From an uncultured bacterium (GTDB taxonomy: Bacteria; Cyanobacteriota; Vampirovibrionia; Gastranaerophilales; Gastranaerophilaceae): a stretch of 64,000 nucleotides of DNA. Below, in pieces: positions 34,353 through 42,342 of this stretch (positions are counted from its first letter, which is position 1; every line of letters begins with the position of its first letter). The notes below the pieces were generated by a model. It worked only from the letters and a program-made list of their open reading frames with translations, had not been told where the DNA came from and searched no databases. A program made the position numbers and the translations under genes. Location: contig CAROLD010000001.1 of NCBI GenBank assembly GCA_949035555.1, forward strand, positions 225,184-289,183. Reading direction: 5' to 3'.

Positions 34353-37300
34353 TTATAATTCCTTTTTCTGTTTAGATTTAATATTAACATTATTGTCCGC
34401 GTCTTGCTTAACATCCTCAAGCTGCCTTTGAACTTGCACAGCCTTCTGAGTTTGACGAAGCTGTATCAACTCTTCAATTGACAAACCTTCCTCACCTTCA
34501 ACAGGTTCAGGTATAGTATCTACAAAATCTTGAGCGCTCTGTATTTCAGAACCAAGAGCAAGCCATTTGAAAGATTTAATCATTTTCAAAGGTTTCCTTG
34601 TATCTCCGCGCAAAACAATCTGGAATTTAGTCGCGTTTTCCTCAGTTTTACCTTTGCCAAGGTGAGGTACAGCTTTTAATTCGTCTTCTGAGACCTGTGC
34701 ACAGAAGATTGCAAAAGATTTTGCCGCAACAACATTTAAGCCCGGAGTATTTTTAACAAGATTTACCGGGTTAATATTTGCTAATGGTCCTAAGCTGTCA
34801 GAGATTACAGAAGCCAATTTCGCTCTGACTTTCATATCTGCACTGTTATCCAGTAAGTTCATAGTTCCTGCAATATACATAGACATAACATTCCCCTGTG
34901 ATTTGATTGGTGCTATATTTGCGATACCGTCATTGAATGTTAAACGACCGTACAAATCATTAAAATGAGAAGTATCAATTGTCACAATATTTGTAATTAC
35001 AGAACCGATTGTTGATGAAAAGAACGGATTTTCACGAATATTTTCTGCCATAAGGAAGTTTTCAATCTTGCCGAAAGGTCCAAGCTGACCGTCTTTAATA
35101 TTAAAGTCAACAAATCCTTTCAAAGTCTTCATCTGCTCTTCCATTGATGTCCCGCGAAGAGATATATCAGCCGTGAAATTCATATTACCTGACAGTGTAT
35201 CCTTCATATCCATTGCATCAAGCATTGCTTTTTCAACATCAAAATTTTTGCCTCTTACTCTTGCGTTCAATTCGGTTGTTACAAGGTTCATAGAAGCATC
35301 GCCGTTTACAACCCCTTTCATTGTATGGGTTCTCAATCTGTTAAGATAGAAAATATTTTTATACAGAGAAATTCTTCCTGTTGTATTATATGCCGCGATA
35401 TTACCTGTTGTAATTTTGTTAAATCTTATTCCGCCGTTCTGAATTATGACAGGGATATCTGCACTTGAAGAAGCTCCGCTGCTTGATGCAGGAAGAGATT
35501 TCATCAAACTATCAGAAACCGTCATTAATTTATCAACATTGATTAGTCTTGATGAGACCCTTACATCAGCCAAAATCATTTTTGCAATCAAATCTAAATT
35601 TGATTTCATTGTAACTGCAAAATCAGAACCGTTTGCATTTATATCACTGAAATCCACGCTTAAATTTCTATTATCAAGATGCATAATACCCTGACGCATT
35701 CTTGTTTGAATTTCAGGAATTTCCAGATTACGGACAGTAAATGTTCCGTTAAGTCTCGGAGTATTCAAATCACCAAAAGCAAACAAATTTCCGCCTAAAG
35801 TAAACTTAGATTTTGGGAATATGTATAATGCGCCATCAACATCCTTTGGTATTGAAACTTTAAACAAATTAATAAACGGCTTTGTACTTAAGTTAGAAAC
35901 CATAGCGCGAACACTGACAAATTCGTTTGCTCCGCTCAGGTTTGAATACAATTTATCACCAAACGGCGCACCGGCTTTTCGAGTGTATAATCCTGATTTT
36001 GTTATTTTTAAATTATCGCCGTTTTTGTTTACAATAAGTTGCAGCAGAGTTTGTCTGCCTTCAAGATTACGAATTTTAACAGGGGTAATATAATTATCAG
36101 GATTGGCTTTAGCCTGTGCTACAAGCTTCATTTTTTCACCCTGCGCTGTAAATCGTGCCTTAACCGGTATAGAACCTTTTATTGCAAAATAAGGCATTAC
36201 ATCTTTCCCAGCTAAGAAACCTAAATCACTTGCCGCAATATTGCCATCAGCAAAAAATTCTGACTTCGCATCTGATAAATAATTTTTCATATCGCCTTCA
36301 ATATAAATATCAGACTGTCTATTAATTCTGATTTTTGATCTTTGAGTAGAAATATTTTTGTTATCAAGATTAATAACAAGCAAATCGTCAGAAATTACAG
36401 AACCGGTTTTTGGAAGAGTAAATCTAAACCCGCTATTTGTGAGTTTTCCGGTAATTTTACCCGAAATATTAGCAACACCGAGGCGCAAACTTTCGTTTGC
36501 AACAACAAAATTTCCTGCTCTATCTCTTACAATAAGTTTATCAAGTTCAACTTTCAAAAGAGCCGCAATATCTTTTATTTCACCTGTTACCCTTGCTTCA
36601 AGAGTCAAAGCGCCTGATATGAAATCATAAGCCTGCTTAACATCTCGCGGCGCAAATGCCAGATATAAACCTTTCAAAGGAATTTTATCACCCTTTACAT
36701 CAAAATTGGCAATAGAATTGGAATCAATACGCCCCGAAACAATCAAAGGTTTGCCATTAATAAGCACACGACTGTCTTCTACTTTAATAATATTATCGTC
36801 AAGGAATAAGTTTGCGTGGATACCATTTAAAACAAGTCCAATATTCTTATCTGAAATATTGCCGCCCCTGATAATAATTTTTCCTGAAGAATAAATATCT
36901 TTAAAATCGGTTTTCAATTTTGCATTAGCTAAAAGGTAACCACTTGCTGACATATTTTTAATATCATTTTGAATATGAATTGTATCAAGATAAGCTCTTG
37001 AAATATTTAGCATATTTGCAAAATGAACTTTTGAAGATTTCAAACTCATATCCACATAAGGATTTTTCCCATAATCTACCGTTCCGGCAAGGTTTAAATA
37101 CTCTCTATCAGTCACATATATATTTGTATCAATTTCAGAAACAGTACCACCGGCTTTCATTCTAAAGTGTGATTCCGGTAACTGCAAATCTGATAAAGTT
37201 ACTGTTGTATTTTCAATATTTGTGTGACCATTTAACAAAATCTTATTATCTTTTTTCGCTTTTCTTATCTTGAGCTTAGCATCAATGTTTGATTTTAAAT

Positions 37301-38087
37301 CATAGTCTCTGTATGCAGTTACTGGATTAACAAACGGAAGAGAAAAAACCTCTTCATCGTCTTGTAATTTATTTTCTTTAGGTTTAATTTCCGGAATAAA
37401 AGTATCAATATCAATATTTGCAGTAATATTAGTTTTATTATCACTTAACAGTTTTGCATCCGCTTTTAATTTTGCCGTTTTTCCGTTAAAATACCCCAGC
37501 TTTATCTGCTCCCCTTTCAAGTTAAGTTTATGACCGGATGCAATATCATCAATTACAGCACTGTAATTATTCAATTTTAATGCTGGAATAAATACTTTTA
37601 TCTTTGAGACATCAACAGGAATAGAATTACCCTGTTCAAAATCGACAGGCGGGTTTAATCTGCGCTGTTTTCTCTGTTTGTTAATCAAATCCTCATAAAC
37701 CTTTGAAGCCTTAAAGTTTTCACCGTTATATATTTCAAGATTAAGCTCCGGCGTATCAATTTCTGCACAAGTTACTCTTACACTCATCAGAAGTAATGAC
37801 GGAAGAAAAACTTTTCCTTTAATCCCATCTGCGCTGAACAAAGTTGAACCGTCCGGAAGTTTAACCTTTAAATTTTTAGTTTTTACTCCTGCTTCAAGCC
37901 AAGGAGAGGTTATCATATCAATTCTGTCAAAATCAACTGTCAAATCAGTATTATCTTTTACAAGTTTTTGAATATCAGATTTATATGTATTCAAATTTAC
38001 TGCCTTCGGGAGAATAAACAGATATGAAAGGTAAAGTACACCTAAAATCCCCAATAACACATAACCAAATATTTTTAAATTCTTCAT
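34353..38087 (-). CDS. Large AsmA family protein
   Basis: A 1244-residue envelope protein. It begins with a membrane anchor (FGYVLLGILGVLYLSYLFIL), followed by the AsmA N-terminal pattern (TVDFDRIDMITSPWLEAGVK). Long beta-strand repeats fill the middle. Near the C-terminus is the AsmA-like C-terminal region: MEEQMKTLKGFVDFNIKDGQ, then GPFGKIENFLMAENI, and YIAGTMNLLDNSADMKVRAK. Members span the periplasm and carry phospholipids to the outer membrane. The C-terminal ~70 residues are charged and Gln-rich. A TTGAGG site precedes the ATG. Confidence 0.87.
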   Translation of the reverse strand: MKNLKIFGYVLLGILGVLYLSYLFILPKAVNLNTYKSDIQKLVKDNTDLTVDFDRIDMITSPWLEAGVKTKNLKVKLPDGSTLFSADGIKGKVFLPSLLLMSVRVTCAEIDTPELNLEIYNGENFKASKVYEDLINKQRKQRRLNPPVDFEQGNSIPVDVSKIKVFIPALKLNNYSAVIDDIASGHKLNLKGEQIKLGYFNGKTAKLKADAKLLSDNKTNITANIDIDTFIPEIKPKENKLQDDEEVFSLPFVNPVTAYRDYDLKSNIDAKLKIRKAKKDNKILLNGHTNIENTTVTLSDLQLPESHFRMKAGGTVSEIDTNIYVTDREYLNLAGTVDYGKNPYVDMSLKSSKVHFANMLNISRAYLDTIHIQNDIKNMSASGYLLANAKLKTDFKDIYSSGKIIIRGGNISDKNIGLVLNGIHANLFLDDNIIKVEDSRVLINGKPLIVSGRIDSNSIANFDVKGDKIPLKGLYLAFAPRDVKQAYDFISGALTLEARVTGEIKDIAALLKVELDKLIVRDRAGNFVVANESLRLGVANISGKITGKLTNSGFRFTLPKTGSVISDDLLVINLDNKNISTQRSKIRINRQSDIYIEGDMKNYLSDAKSEFFADGNIAASDLGFLAGKDVMPYFAIKGSIPVKARFTAQGEKMKLVAQAKANPDNYITPVKIRNLEGRQTLLQLIVNKNGDNLKITKSGLYTRKAGAPFGDKLYSNLSGANEFVSVRAMVSNLSTKPFINLFKVSIPKDVDGALYIFPKSKFTLGGNLFAFGDLNTPRLNGTFTVRNLEIPEIQTRMRQGIMHLDNRNLSVDFSDINANGSDFAVTMKSNLDLIAKMILADVRVSSRLINVDKLMTVSDSLMKSLPASSSGASSSADIPVIIQNGGIRFNKITTGNIAAYNTTGRISLYKNIFYLNRLRTHTMKGVVNGDASMNLVTTELNARVRGKNFDVEKAMLDAMDMKDTLSGNMNFTADISLRGTSMEEQMKTLKGFVDFNIKDGQLGPFGKIENFLMAENIRENPFFSSTIGSVITNIVTIDTSHFNDLYGRLTFNDGIANIAPIKSQGNVMSMYIAGTMNLLDNSADMKVRAKLASVISDSLGPLANINPVNLVKNTPGLNVVAAKSFAIFCAQVSEDELKAVPHLGKGKTEENATKFQIVLRGDTRKPLKMIKSFKWLALGSEIQSAQDFVDTIPEPVEGEEGLSIEELIQLRQTQKAVQVQRQLEDVKQDADNNVNIKSKQKKEL

Positions 38088-38173
38088 AATAACCTCAATA
38101 TTGCATCCTCACATGAGATTATAAGATAAATATAGGTAGAAATCTTATTTCAAAAAACCTGATTAATAAATGT

Positions 38174-38752
38174 TTACTTCAACAGCCCGTGATATTCCTG
38201 AAATAAAACAGGAAGTACATCAGCCTCGGTTTTTGATAAACGTTTTAACACAAAAATCGTATTTTTTGATGGATCAATCAGACAGAAATTTCTGCATACT
38301 TCAAGCAAATCCTTAACCGCAATATTATCATATGGATCAGCATAATCTACAGGGGCATTTGCTTGACGGTATATAATATTATATTCGCCCTGATAATACT
38401 TCAACTCTTGTTTTAACTTATCTTCAAAATTTTTGAAATTTTGGCTTTCAATAGAATGCTCAAAAACCGGTTCGACCAATAAAAGTGTATATTTTGGTTT
38501 TGTTTTGTAAACTATTGAAAAATCTTTATTATAGCTAAACAAATCCTTCACATAGTTTGGAATACCCGCTATCTCAAATTTCACAAAGTTTTTAGAAAGA
38601 TAATTCGCTAAAACATAAGGTAATACATTACTTGTTAATGGTTTAAAATTCTCCTGAACTTGCCCGTGTCGAGTTTTTCTGAAAAAGTCAAGATTAGGCA
38701 ATGTAAAACATGCTATTATAAAAATCACCAAAAAAACTAAAAAATGTTTCAT
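38174..38752 (-). CDS. Membrane-anchored protein, function unknown
   Basis: A 192-residue protein with an N-terminal signal anchor (FLVFLVIFIIACFTLPNLDF) and a soluble, presumably periplasmic part containing YKTKPKYTLLLVEPVFEH. Two cysteines (EVCRNFCLID) may form a disulphide. I recognise no family. It is upstream of the AsmA-like gene in the same direction, 86 bases away. It has its own promoter and no obvious ribosome site. Confidence 0.68.
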   Translation of the reverse strand: MKHFLVFLVIFIIACFTLPNLDFFRKTRHGQVQENFKPLTSNVLPYVLANYLSKNFVKFEIAGIPNYVKDLFSYNKDFSIVYKTKPKYTLLLVEPVFEHSIESQNFKNFEDKLKQELKYYQGEYNIIYRQANAPVDYADPYDNIAVKDLLEVCRNFCLIDPSKNTIFVLKRLSKTEADVLPVLFQEYHGLLK

Positions 38753-38761
38753 ACAAATTTT

Positions 38762-38770
38762 ATTATACCA
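38762..38770 (-). promoter_or_regulatory. Extended -10 promoter, near-leaderless
   Basis: Minus strand TGG TATAAT, nine bases before the ATG at 38752. The predicted 5' leader is about three bases, and no ribosome site fits. Confidence 0.55.
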
Positions 38771-38780
38771 AATTTCATAA

Positions 38781-38810
38781 AAAAAAGAAGAGGGTGCACC
38801 TCTTCTTTTT
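38781..38810 (-). terminator. Terminator of the SIMPL gene
   Basis: AAGAAGAGG / CCTCTTCTT with a five-base loop and a run of eight T on the minus strand. Confidence 0.88.
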
Positions 38811-38813
38811 ATA

Positions 38814-39539
38814 TTATTTAATACTGAAGGTTACATTCGCTACCGATGTAATTTTCTTTTCTATAGTTCTGGTATCATTTATACCCATATCCGAAACATT
38901 GGTTGAATTCACAGGAGTAATCTGAAAAACACCCATTCTGACAGATTGGATTTTACCGACACGATTGTGGGTAGCTTTCAACATTGCAGAAGCTCTTTGC
39001 TTTGCATCCTTTGTTGCTTCCTGTAACATTTTAACCTTTAAATCGGATAATTTTGAATAAAAATAAGACGGTTCATAAACCGTAACATCAATTCCTTGAG
39101 CTGTTAAATTTGTAATATCTGTTGACACTTTTTTAATTTTTTGCACATCTTCTGATTGAACAGAAATTGATTGAGCTGCGTTAAAACCGATAATCTTGTT
39201 TGTTGAAGAGCCGTTATAATTCACTTCATACACATCATATCCGCGAGGAGCTTTCACTTCTATATTGGAATCTTCAAATCCTTGTTCTTTTAAATATTTC
39301 AAAACTTCAGGTCTTTGTTTATTCATTACCGCATAAGCGGCGGCTTTACTTGGCGCATTTGCTTTTAATTCAAATTCAAATGCTCCGCTGTCAGATACTA
39401 CATTTTGTGAATATGAACCGGTAACAGAAATTGCATTTTTGGAAATTGCACTCGTAATTATTCCACAGGCAATAACTCCGCCAATTGCAATAATCAAGCC
39501 CAATAATAACACCTGAAATTTTTCCAATTTTTCTAACAT
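38814..39539 (-). CDS. SIMPL-domain (DUF541) envelope protein
   Basis: A 241-residue protein with an N-terminal signal anchor (LLLGLIIAIGGVIACGIITS) and a SIMPL domain. The beginning (NAISVTGSYSQNVVSDSGAF), the 'FNAAQSISVQSEDVQKIKKV' block and the closing 'KKITSVANVTFSIK' follow the DUF541 pattern. The family is periplasmic or outer-membrane associated, and its biochemical role is poorly known. AAAGGAG precedes the ATG. It has a strong terminator and stands alone. Confidence 0.87.
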   Translation of the reverse strand: MLEKLEKFQVLLLGLIIAIGGVIACGIITSAISKNAISVTGSYSQNVVSDSGAFEFELKANAPSKAAAYAVMNKQRPEVLKYLKEQGFEDSNIEVKAPRGYDVYEVNYNGSSTNKIIGFNAAQSISVQSEDVQKIKKVSTDITNLTAQGIDVTVYEPSYFYSKLSDLKVKMLQEATKDAKQRASAMLKATHNRVGKIQSVRMGVFQITPVNSTNVSDMGINDTRTIEKKITSVANVTFSIK

Positions 39540-39649
39540 ATCTTACTCCTTTAAAAATATAACAGAAATATTTTAGACCGAAAATTATAAATTGCAATAG
39601 TGTTATTTTGTTATAAAATATTGTTGTAGATTAGGAAAGGAGAATGGTT

Positions 39650-40447
39650 ATGAAAAAGGTTTTATTATCTTTATTTGCAATCGCAATAATTGCAGTTCCT
39701 TCATTTGCGGCAAGCTACAATGCAGCAAACAGAGTGGAAACAGTAGGTCAAACTTTATTGACTAAAAATGGTATTCCGGCAACAAATGTAAAATTTACTG
39801 TAGTTTCTGGAAGTGTTGATAACTCAAACTATGCAACAAATAAAGTTGTCAATGTTTCAAGCAATGAATTAACATATGCAGGTAACGACAACGAAGTTGC
39901 CGCAATTGTTGCAAACGAATTAGGACATATTATCAGCGGACACGCTTCAAAAGGCAAATTTGTATCTCTTTTAACTGATGCTGATAATTCATCCAATCAA
40001 AATGCCGCATCTACTTTAGCTCAAAATTATCAGAATACAAAAGAAGAAAAAGAAGCGGATGTTATTGCCGTCAATTTAATGGCAAATTCAGGATACAATC
40101 CGCTTGCAATAATCGTTGTTTTAACAAAACAAACAGGTACTTATTGGGAAACAATACAAGGTAAACCTGCAAACGCTGATAGAGCAATGAATGTGTATGA
40201 TTATACAGCTTATGCTTACCCTGCAAAACTAAAAGCCGGCTATGCTTGTAATGAATACAAAAATTTCTTAAATTATGCTAATACTGTTCTTGAACCGAGA
40301 AAACAAAACAAAAAATTAGCTTCAAAAACATCCAAAGAAATTCAAAAATACAGAAAAAACAGCGTTTCCCAGATTTCAAAATTCAAAACCCGCGGCGGTT
40401 TGAGCGGCTGGGACGCAGCTTACGGACTTTTAAACGGTTCTAAATAA
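39650..40447 (+). CDS. Exported M48-like metalloprotease homologue with altered zinc motif
   Basis: A 265-residue protein with a signal peptide (MKKVLLSLFAIAIIAVPSFA). It keeps the M48 layout: AAIVANELGHIISGH where the family has HExxH, then the EADVIAVNLMANSGYNP helix that supplies the third zinc ligand. Residue 89 is Asn (codon AAC), so the first His ligand is missing while Glu90, His93 and the later Glu remain. This suggests a pseudo-protease or altered metal site. AAAGGAG fits the second of two nearby ATGs (39650), not 39644. Confidence 0.8.
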   Translation: MKKVLLSLFAIAIIAVPSFAASYNAANRVETVGQTLLTKNGIPATNVKFTVVSGSVDNSNYATNKVVNVSSNELTYAGNDNEVAAIVANELGHIISGHASKGKFVSLLTDADNSSNQNAASTLAQNYQNTKEEKEADVIAVNLMANSGYNPLAIIVVLTKQTGTYWETIQGKPANADRAMNVYDYTAYAYPAKLKAGYACNEYKNFLNYANTVLEPRKQNKKLASKTSKEIQKYRKNSVSQISKFKTRGGLSGWDAAYGLLNGSK

Positions 40448-40466
40448 TAAATTTATTATATAGCTA

Positions 40467-40503
40467 AAAGCGCCGTATCAACTGATACGGCGCTTTCTTT
40501 TGT
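40467..40503 (+). terminator. Terminator after the M48-like gene
   Basis: AGCGCCGTATCA / TGATACGGCGCT, 12 perfect pairs, followed by TTCTTTTGTTTTG. Confidence 0.9.
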
Positions 40504-40531
40504 TTTGTAAAGATTTTGTTACAATTATAAG

Positions 40532-40666
40532 CTAAAAATTAAAGTTATCACTAAAAATTGCCGATATATAAAATGTAAGTAAAACAAAATTAAAATTTCT
40601 AACTAATAATTTTTCCTCCTTTTCCCCTACTACTATAATATGGAACCTTAATCGGTTCCTTTTTTA
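40532..40666 (+). ncRNA. Candidate small RNA with exposed anti-SD-like C-rich stretch
   Basis: No reading frame of note lies here on the plus strand, yet there is an extended -10 box (TGT TACAAT, 40517-40525) after the previous terminator. The region ends in a clean terminator, GGAACC-TTAATC-GGTTCC-TTTTTT (40642-40665), which overlaps the convergent DUF2752 stop. The predicted RNA, about 135 nt, carries CCTCCTTTTCCCC at 40615-40627, complementary to Shine-Dalgarno sequences. This is a prediction from signals only. Confidence 0.4.
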
Positions 40667-40977
40667 TTGGGATTAGAAGATTGTGAGTTACTGGCAGAAC
40701 TTGTAAATTCTTTTTTCAATATCATGAACCACGCAAAAATAAAAAACGCGGCAACAAAAAACACCATAGGATTTAGTTCATAAGCTTCTTTAAAATGGAA
40801 TTTGCTTAAAGCAACAAACGCACGTGTTAAACCGCACCCTACACAAGGATGCTGAGTTAATAATTTTATTATACAAAAGTTTTTAAAATGCGCATTAGAA
40901 GCTAAATTTGCCAAAATTACACATAACACAGGCAAACTCACCGCAAAAACCCGTTTTAAAACAACTTTGTTTAACAT
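40648..40977 (-). CDS. DUF2752 membrane protein
   Basis: A 109-residue protein with two or three membrane helices. The DUF2752 signature is present: HPCVGCGLTRAFVALSKFHF followed by AYELNPMVFFV, with the CxxCGxTRA motif and the 'NP' step. The function of the family is unknown. AAAGGAA precedes the ATG. It lies after the TM2 protein gene on the same strand but is separated from it by a terminator. Its last codons form one arm of the plus-strand terminator described above. Confidence 0.85.
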   Translation of the reverse strand: MLNKVVLKRVFAVSLPVLCVILANLASNAHFKNFCIIKLLTQHPCVGCGLTRAFVALSKFHFKEAYELNPMVFFVAAFFIFAWFMILKKEFTSSASNSQSSNPNKKGTD

Positions 40978-40991
40978 AAATTTCCTTTAAA

Positions 40992-41028
40992 GAAAAACAG
41001 TACCGAACGCTGTCCGATACTGTTTTTC
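40992..41028. terminator. Terminator between the TM2 and DUF2752 genes
   Basis: GAAAAACAGTA / TACTGTTTTTC with extra CG pairs inside, flanked by T-runs on both strands; it ends the leftward TM2 gene. Confidence 0.8.
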
Positions 41029-41045
41029 AAGTCTTCTGACCGATA

Positions 41046-41408
41046 CTATGAACCGGCTCCGCCTGCTGCTACTCCTAACATCATCATCATTGTTCCAATT
41101 TGGAAAAGAGCAGAAATAACACCAAGAACTAACAATACAATATATAAATAACCGAGTCCTGCAATTCTTTCATATAATTCACTGCCGTCTTCATGTTTCC
41201 AGTTACCAAGAGCAATCATTAAAGCATCAATCAAACTCCAAATTATTGAGATTGGTGATAAACAGATGGTAACAGTCATAATTGCCATTGCCCATGCTGT
41301 ACCTGTTTTACCTGTGTAAAATCTGTGTGCACCAAAAGGTCCTAATGTCCACGCTAACATCATTGTAGCAACCCAGTTTTTACCCTTCAATTCTTCTAAT
41401 TCTGCCAT
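41046..41408 (-). CDS. TM2-domain membrane protein
   Basis: A 120-residue protein. The TM2 domain is seen as MLAWTLGPFGAHRFYTGKTG followed by SIIWSLIDALMIALGNW, with the 'G..GaHRFY.G' turn between two helices; a further hydrophobic segment is at the C-terminus. The family is widespread and poorly characterised. GAAAGGAG precedes the ATG. It is transcribed alone. Confidence 0.9.
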   Translation of the reverse strand: MAELEELKGKNWVATMMLAWTLGPFGAHRFYTGKTGTAWAMAIMTVTICLSPISIIWSLIDALMIALGNWKHEDGSELYERIAGLGYLYIVLLVLGVISALFQIGTMMMMLGVAAGGAGS

Positions 41409-41511
41409 TGAAATCTCCTTTCATTCTCCAAACTATATTTTAACCCATCAGGATTAATATAAGAGAATTTTACGTCCGATAACAAAAATTGTAATCATAA
41501 ACATGTATGAT

Positions 41512-41949
41512 TTATTTACCTGTAGAGCCAAAACCGCCTACACCGCGAACTGTTTCGGTTAATTCTGTAACAACTTCTATTTGCGCCTGCTCAACTCTTG
41601 CTATAATCATTTGCGCAATTCTTTCCTGCGGCTCTATTGTGTAAACTTCATTTGATAAATTTACAACAGGAACACATACCTCCCCGCGGTAATCTTCATC
41701 AATGGTTCCAACACAATTGATAAGAGTGATTCCGTGTTTTATGGACAAACCTGAACGAGGACGAATTTGAGCTTCATACCCATGCTCAAGTTCTATTTTT
41801 AAACCTGTTGGTATCAGCTTACGCTCTAAAGGTTTTAACTCTACAGGTTCATCAATCGCCGCGCACAAATCCATACCTGCAGCACCTTGAGTTTTATACT
41901 CCGGCAAAATTTTATTATTTTCTAATCTCTCAATTTTTAATACTGTCAT
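41512..41949 (-). CDS. dut: Deoxyuridine 5'-triphosphate nucleotidohydrolase (dUTPase)
   Basis: Cleaves dUTP to dUMP, preventing uracil in DNA and feeding dTMP synthesis. All five motifs are in order: AAGMDLCAA, RPRSGLS, GTIDEDYRGE, RIAQMIIA, and the P-loop-like C-terminus RGVGGFGSTG. At 145 residues it is a normal trimeric type. An in-frame ATG ten codons upstream lies inside a terminator stem; GAGGGAAG precedes the ATG at 41949, which was chosen. Confidence 0.96.
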   Translation of the reverse strand: MTVLKIERLENNKILPEYKTQGAAGMDLCAAIDEPVELKPLERKLIPTGLKIELEHGYEAQIRPRSGLSIKHGITLINCVGTIDEDYRGEVCVPVVNLSNEVYTIEPQERIAQMIIARVEQAQIEVVTELTETVRGVGGFGSTGK

Positions 41950-41964
41950 AACTTCCCTCTTTTC

Positions 41965-42008
41965 AAAAAATACCTTCATACTTTATATTAAAGCATCAAG
42001 GTATTTTT
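41965..42008 (-). terminator. Terminator between the gene at 42024 and dut
   Basis: AAAAATACCTT / AAGGTATTTTT with a long A/T-rich loop, followed by T-run on the minus strand. The dut -10 region probably lies in the loop. Confidence 0.6.
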
Positions 42009-42023
42009 GTAAATATTTAAAAA

Positions 42024-42275
42024 TTATAATGAAAAAACATTCGGGAATGCAATAACATTTTCAACAGGTTTTACTTCAAAACTGTCAACTTTAGGACTTC
42101 TCTCGAATGCACATCTGATACATTCATCTTTGAAATGTTTGACTAAGTCATCAACACTGTCCCTTTTCAAATTAGAAGGGTTGTCTATTTTTACCGCTTT
42201 GTTAGCAGAATCTGCAAGAGTTTTCCCAAAAAATCCTTTATCAAAAGGGTATAAAAAATCTACTTTATATGCCAT
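42024..42275 (-). CDS. Small conserved-looking protein, function unknown
   Basis: An 83-residue protein starting MAYKVDFLYPFDKGFFGKTL and ending NVIAFPNVFSL. No domain recognised. One short Cys pair region (DECIRCAFERSP) could bind metal. AAGGAG precedes the ATG at 42275; a start 15 codons upstream has no ribosome site. It lies between alaS and dut, all on the same strand. Confidence 0.7.
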   Translation of the reverse strand: MAYKVDFLYPFDKGFFGKTLADSANKAVKIDNPSNLKRDSVDDLVKHFKDECIRCAFERSPKVDSFEVKPVENVIAFPNVFSL

Positions 42276-42342
42276 TTTAGTCTCCTTACTATCTGTTATA
42301 TTTAATATAAAACCAAACAAAAATATTTTTGCGTAAATTTTA

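Noticed and set aside
36342..36630. Rightward frames of about 90 residues opposite the large AsmA gene
   Set aside because: Shadow frames of a secure gene, with no ribosome site or recognisable motif.
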